Source: Deltaproteobacteria bacterium | GTDB lineage: Bacteria; Desulfobacterota; G020345765 | Direction of reading: 5' to 3' | Length of the DNA stretch: 6,375 nucleotides | NCBI GenBank assembly: GCA_030616835.1 | Contig: JAUWWP010000163.1 | Coordinates: forward strand, 1 to 6,375 | Shown: positions 4,923 through 6,375 of the stretch, piece by piece | Layout: every line of letters starts with the position of its first letter | How positions within the stretch are numbered: position 1 is the first letter of the stretch | Notes under the pieces: generated by a model | Told to the model about the DNA's origin: nothing | The model's input: only the letters and a program-made list of their open reading frames with translations | Database searches by the model: none | Position numbers and translations under genes: made by a program

Positions 4923-6375
4923 TCATTTTATCTTCACCGTCTTCAGGTCTTCAAAGATCTCCATAGCTGATTGATACCTATCCTGAGGATCCTTCTTAAC
5001 GCACTTCAGGATGATGCTGTTCAATCCCGCCGGGATCTCCGGGTTAATGCCTCTGGGCTCAGGGGCAGGGGTATGGATGTGGTGATAGCCCACATCCCCC
5101 TTTTTGAAAGGAAGCTCGCCGCACAGCATCTCAAAGAGGGAGACACCCAGAGAGTAGATGTCGGTGCGACGATCAACCTCCTCTCCCAGGATTTGCTCCG
5201 GTGACATATAATTTGGAGTTCCTCCGACGATTGTCTGAAAGTTTAAGACCTCCTGAATTACTTTGGCCAGGCCAAAATCCATTATTTTGACCTGCTTCTC
5301 CTCGGTCCACATGATATTACTACTCTTAACATCCCGGTGCACAACATCGTGGCTATGGGCGTAATCCAGGCCTTTGCACAATTGTCCGGCAATAAGGATA
5401 ACAACATTGACCGGCAGCTTGCCATCCCGATTAAGGATACTCCTTATGGTCATGCCCTCGACCAGTTCCATGGCAATATAGTAGTTACCATCCTCTACCC
5501 CGGCGTCATAAATAGTAATTATATTGGGGTGAGTAAGAACAGCCGCCGCCCTGGCCTCCCGAAGGAAGTTCTTCACCGCCAGGGCATTCTCCTTCAAGTC
5601 ACTCGGAAGCATCTTATAGGCTACCAAACGGCCCAGTTTGGTATCCTTTGCTTTATAGATAACCCCCATTCCCCCCCGGCCAATCTCCTCTAAAAGGGCA
5701 TAGCGCTTTTCCCCACTCACCAAGGGTGCCTCTGCCAGGGGCACCTCCGGCAATTCTTCCTCTTTCGCTAAATCCTTCGGAACCTTTGCTTTTTTGTCCT
5801 TGAGCTGCTCCAGTCTATCTATCACATCAGCGAAAAGATAATCCTCCGCCAGAATTCGGGTATATATAGCCTGGGCTACCTTCAGCTCACCGTGCTCTTC
5901 CAGGATCAGGGCCAGATTATAATAAGAACCGAGATTAGATTTATTGACGCCCTCATTCAGAACGGAGTATCGATATTTCTGGATTGCCACGGTTAACATT
6001 CCTTTCTCCCGGAAAATATCTCCCAGAAGGGCACAGACCTTTTTATAATCTGGATGATCATCCTTAACCTCCTGCAGGACCCTGATCGCCTCCTCCATAT
6101 ATCCGTGTTGATAATAGTTATTTCCTGCTTCAAACAGGTATTCACTTCTCTCCAGCATCTCTGACTGCTTCTTGAAATTTCCCAGCCTTTGATAGAGCTC
6201 GGCTGCTGCTCGATAATCTTTCCATTTCTCATAGGCCGAAGCTGCTGCCCCCGGCTCCTTGGCTTTCAAAAACATCTCCGCTGCCTGGAGAAAGTCCCTT
6301 TCCTTCTCATACATCTCCCCGGCCTTCAGGCAGTTCTCCAGGGACCGATAAATCTCGGCGGCCTCCAGGAACTCC
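4923..6375 (-). CDS. TPR-repeat serine/threonine protein kinase, 5' end beyond window
   Basis: The frame stays open through the right edge. The ATG at 6314 is internal, since 20 more codons (EFLEAAEIYRSL...) continue the repeat pattern upstream. Numbering from that Met, residues 1-170 are helical TPR-like repeats with alternating A/Y/E patterns; a clear TPR is at 131-158. A charged Lys/Glu/Pro-rich linker (171-203) leads to a complete Hanks-type kinase domain (205-460): GRGGMG loop (212-217), K234 in VAYK, E253, catalytic HRDVKSSN (326-333), DFG (346-348), SPE (371-373), D385 and R447. All key residues are present, so it should phosphorylate Ser/Thr. There is no membrane segment in view; it is likely cytoplasmic, with the TPR region recruiting partners. 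The kinase is C-terminal, whereas most bacterial PknB-like enzymes carry it at the N-terminus. Substrate unknown. It ends 301 bp before the hydrolase. Confidence 0.93.
   Translation of the reverse strand, partial: EFLEAAEIYRSLENCLKAGEMYEKERDFLQAAEMFLKAKEPGAAASAYEKWKDYRAAAELYQRLGNFKKQSEMLERSEYLFEAGNNYYQHGYMEEAIRVLQEVKDDHPDYKKVCALLGDIFREKGMLTVAIQKYRYSVLNEGVNKSNLGSYYNLALILEEHGELKVAQAIYTRILAEDYLFADVIDRLEQLKDKKAKVPKDLAKEEELPEVPLAEAPLVSGEKRYALLEEIGRGGMGVIYKAKDTKLGRLVAYKMLPSDLKENALAVKNFLREARAAAVLTHPNIITIYDAGVEDGNYYIAMELVEGMTIRSILNRDGKLPVNVVILIAGQLCKGLDYAHSHDVVHRDVKSSNIMWTEEKQVKIMDFGLAKVIQEVLNFQTIVGGTPNYMSPEQILGEEVDRRTDIYSLGVSLFEMLCGELPFKKGDVGYHHIHTPAPEPRGINPEIPAGLNSIILKCVKKDPQDRYQSAMEIFEDLKTVKIK

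Noticed and set aside
5337..5693. 118-codon open frame antisense to the kinase domain
   Set aside because: It mirrors the conserved kinase motifs on the other strand and resembles no protein I know.
6312..6314. ATG at 6314 as the true kinase start
   Set aside because: The same frame stays open for 20 more codons to the edge with continuing TPR-like sequence, and no ribosome site precedes the ATG.

Overview
The window looks like bacterial chromosomal DNA from an organism I cannot name. Shine-Dalgarno-like sites precede several genes. There is a bacterial-type Ser/Thr kinase fused to TPR-like repeats and a membrane-anchored serine hydrolase of the beta-lactamase fold. The gene-free stretches are full of short dispersed and palindromic repeats and degenerate 'AAATCC' strings, a style common in environmental candidate-phylum genomes. 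All five genes lie on the minus strand, so transcription runs from the right edge to the left edge.

Right to left the layout is as follows. (1) 4923 to the right edge: a TPR-kinase protein, 5' end outside the window. (2) 4622-4922: intergenic, with a strong hairpin, G/T-rich simple repeats, one copy of a ~56-bp dispersed repeat and a plausible promoter. (3) 3206-4621: a 471-aa serine hydrolase, visibly more GC-rich than the genes to its left. (4) 2532-3205: 674 bp without a credible gene, containing another dispersed-repeat copy, a 35-bp direct repeat and several hairpins. (5) 1656-2531: an AT-rich PD-(D/E)XK-type restriction endonuclease-like gene, possibly MjaI-like. (6) 1411-1655: two more dispersed-repeat copies and a perfect 9-3-9 inverted repeat. 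(7) 778-1410: a ThaI-family type II restriction endonuclease. (8) left edge to 776: its presumed partner, a beta-class DNA methyltransferase cut by the window end.

The left half is therefore a restriction-modification island. A compact R-then-M operon (1-nt gap) matches the CGCG-cutting ThaI family, with an SPPY-type methylase suited to N4-cytosine methylation. A second endonuclease gene stands alone upstream, with no methylase of its own in view. That second gene is bracketed by two same-orientation copies of the dispersed repeat sharing a perfect 27-bp core. Its stop codon lies inside one copy, so the gene may have been inserted by, or be removable through, recombination between them. I see no relation between the R-M genes and the hydrolase or kinase beyond co-orientation.

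The strongest candidates for something new are the four-copy repeat family bracketing the lone endonuclease, the inverted repeat upstream of the R-M operon, and the uneven distribution of CGCG sites (seven in the hydrolase gene, none that I could find elsewhere).
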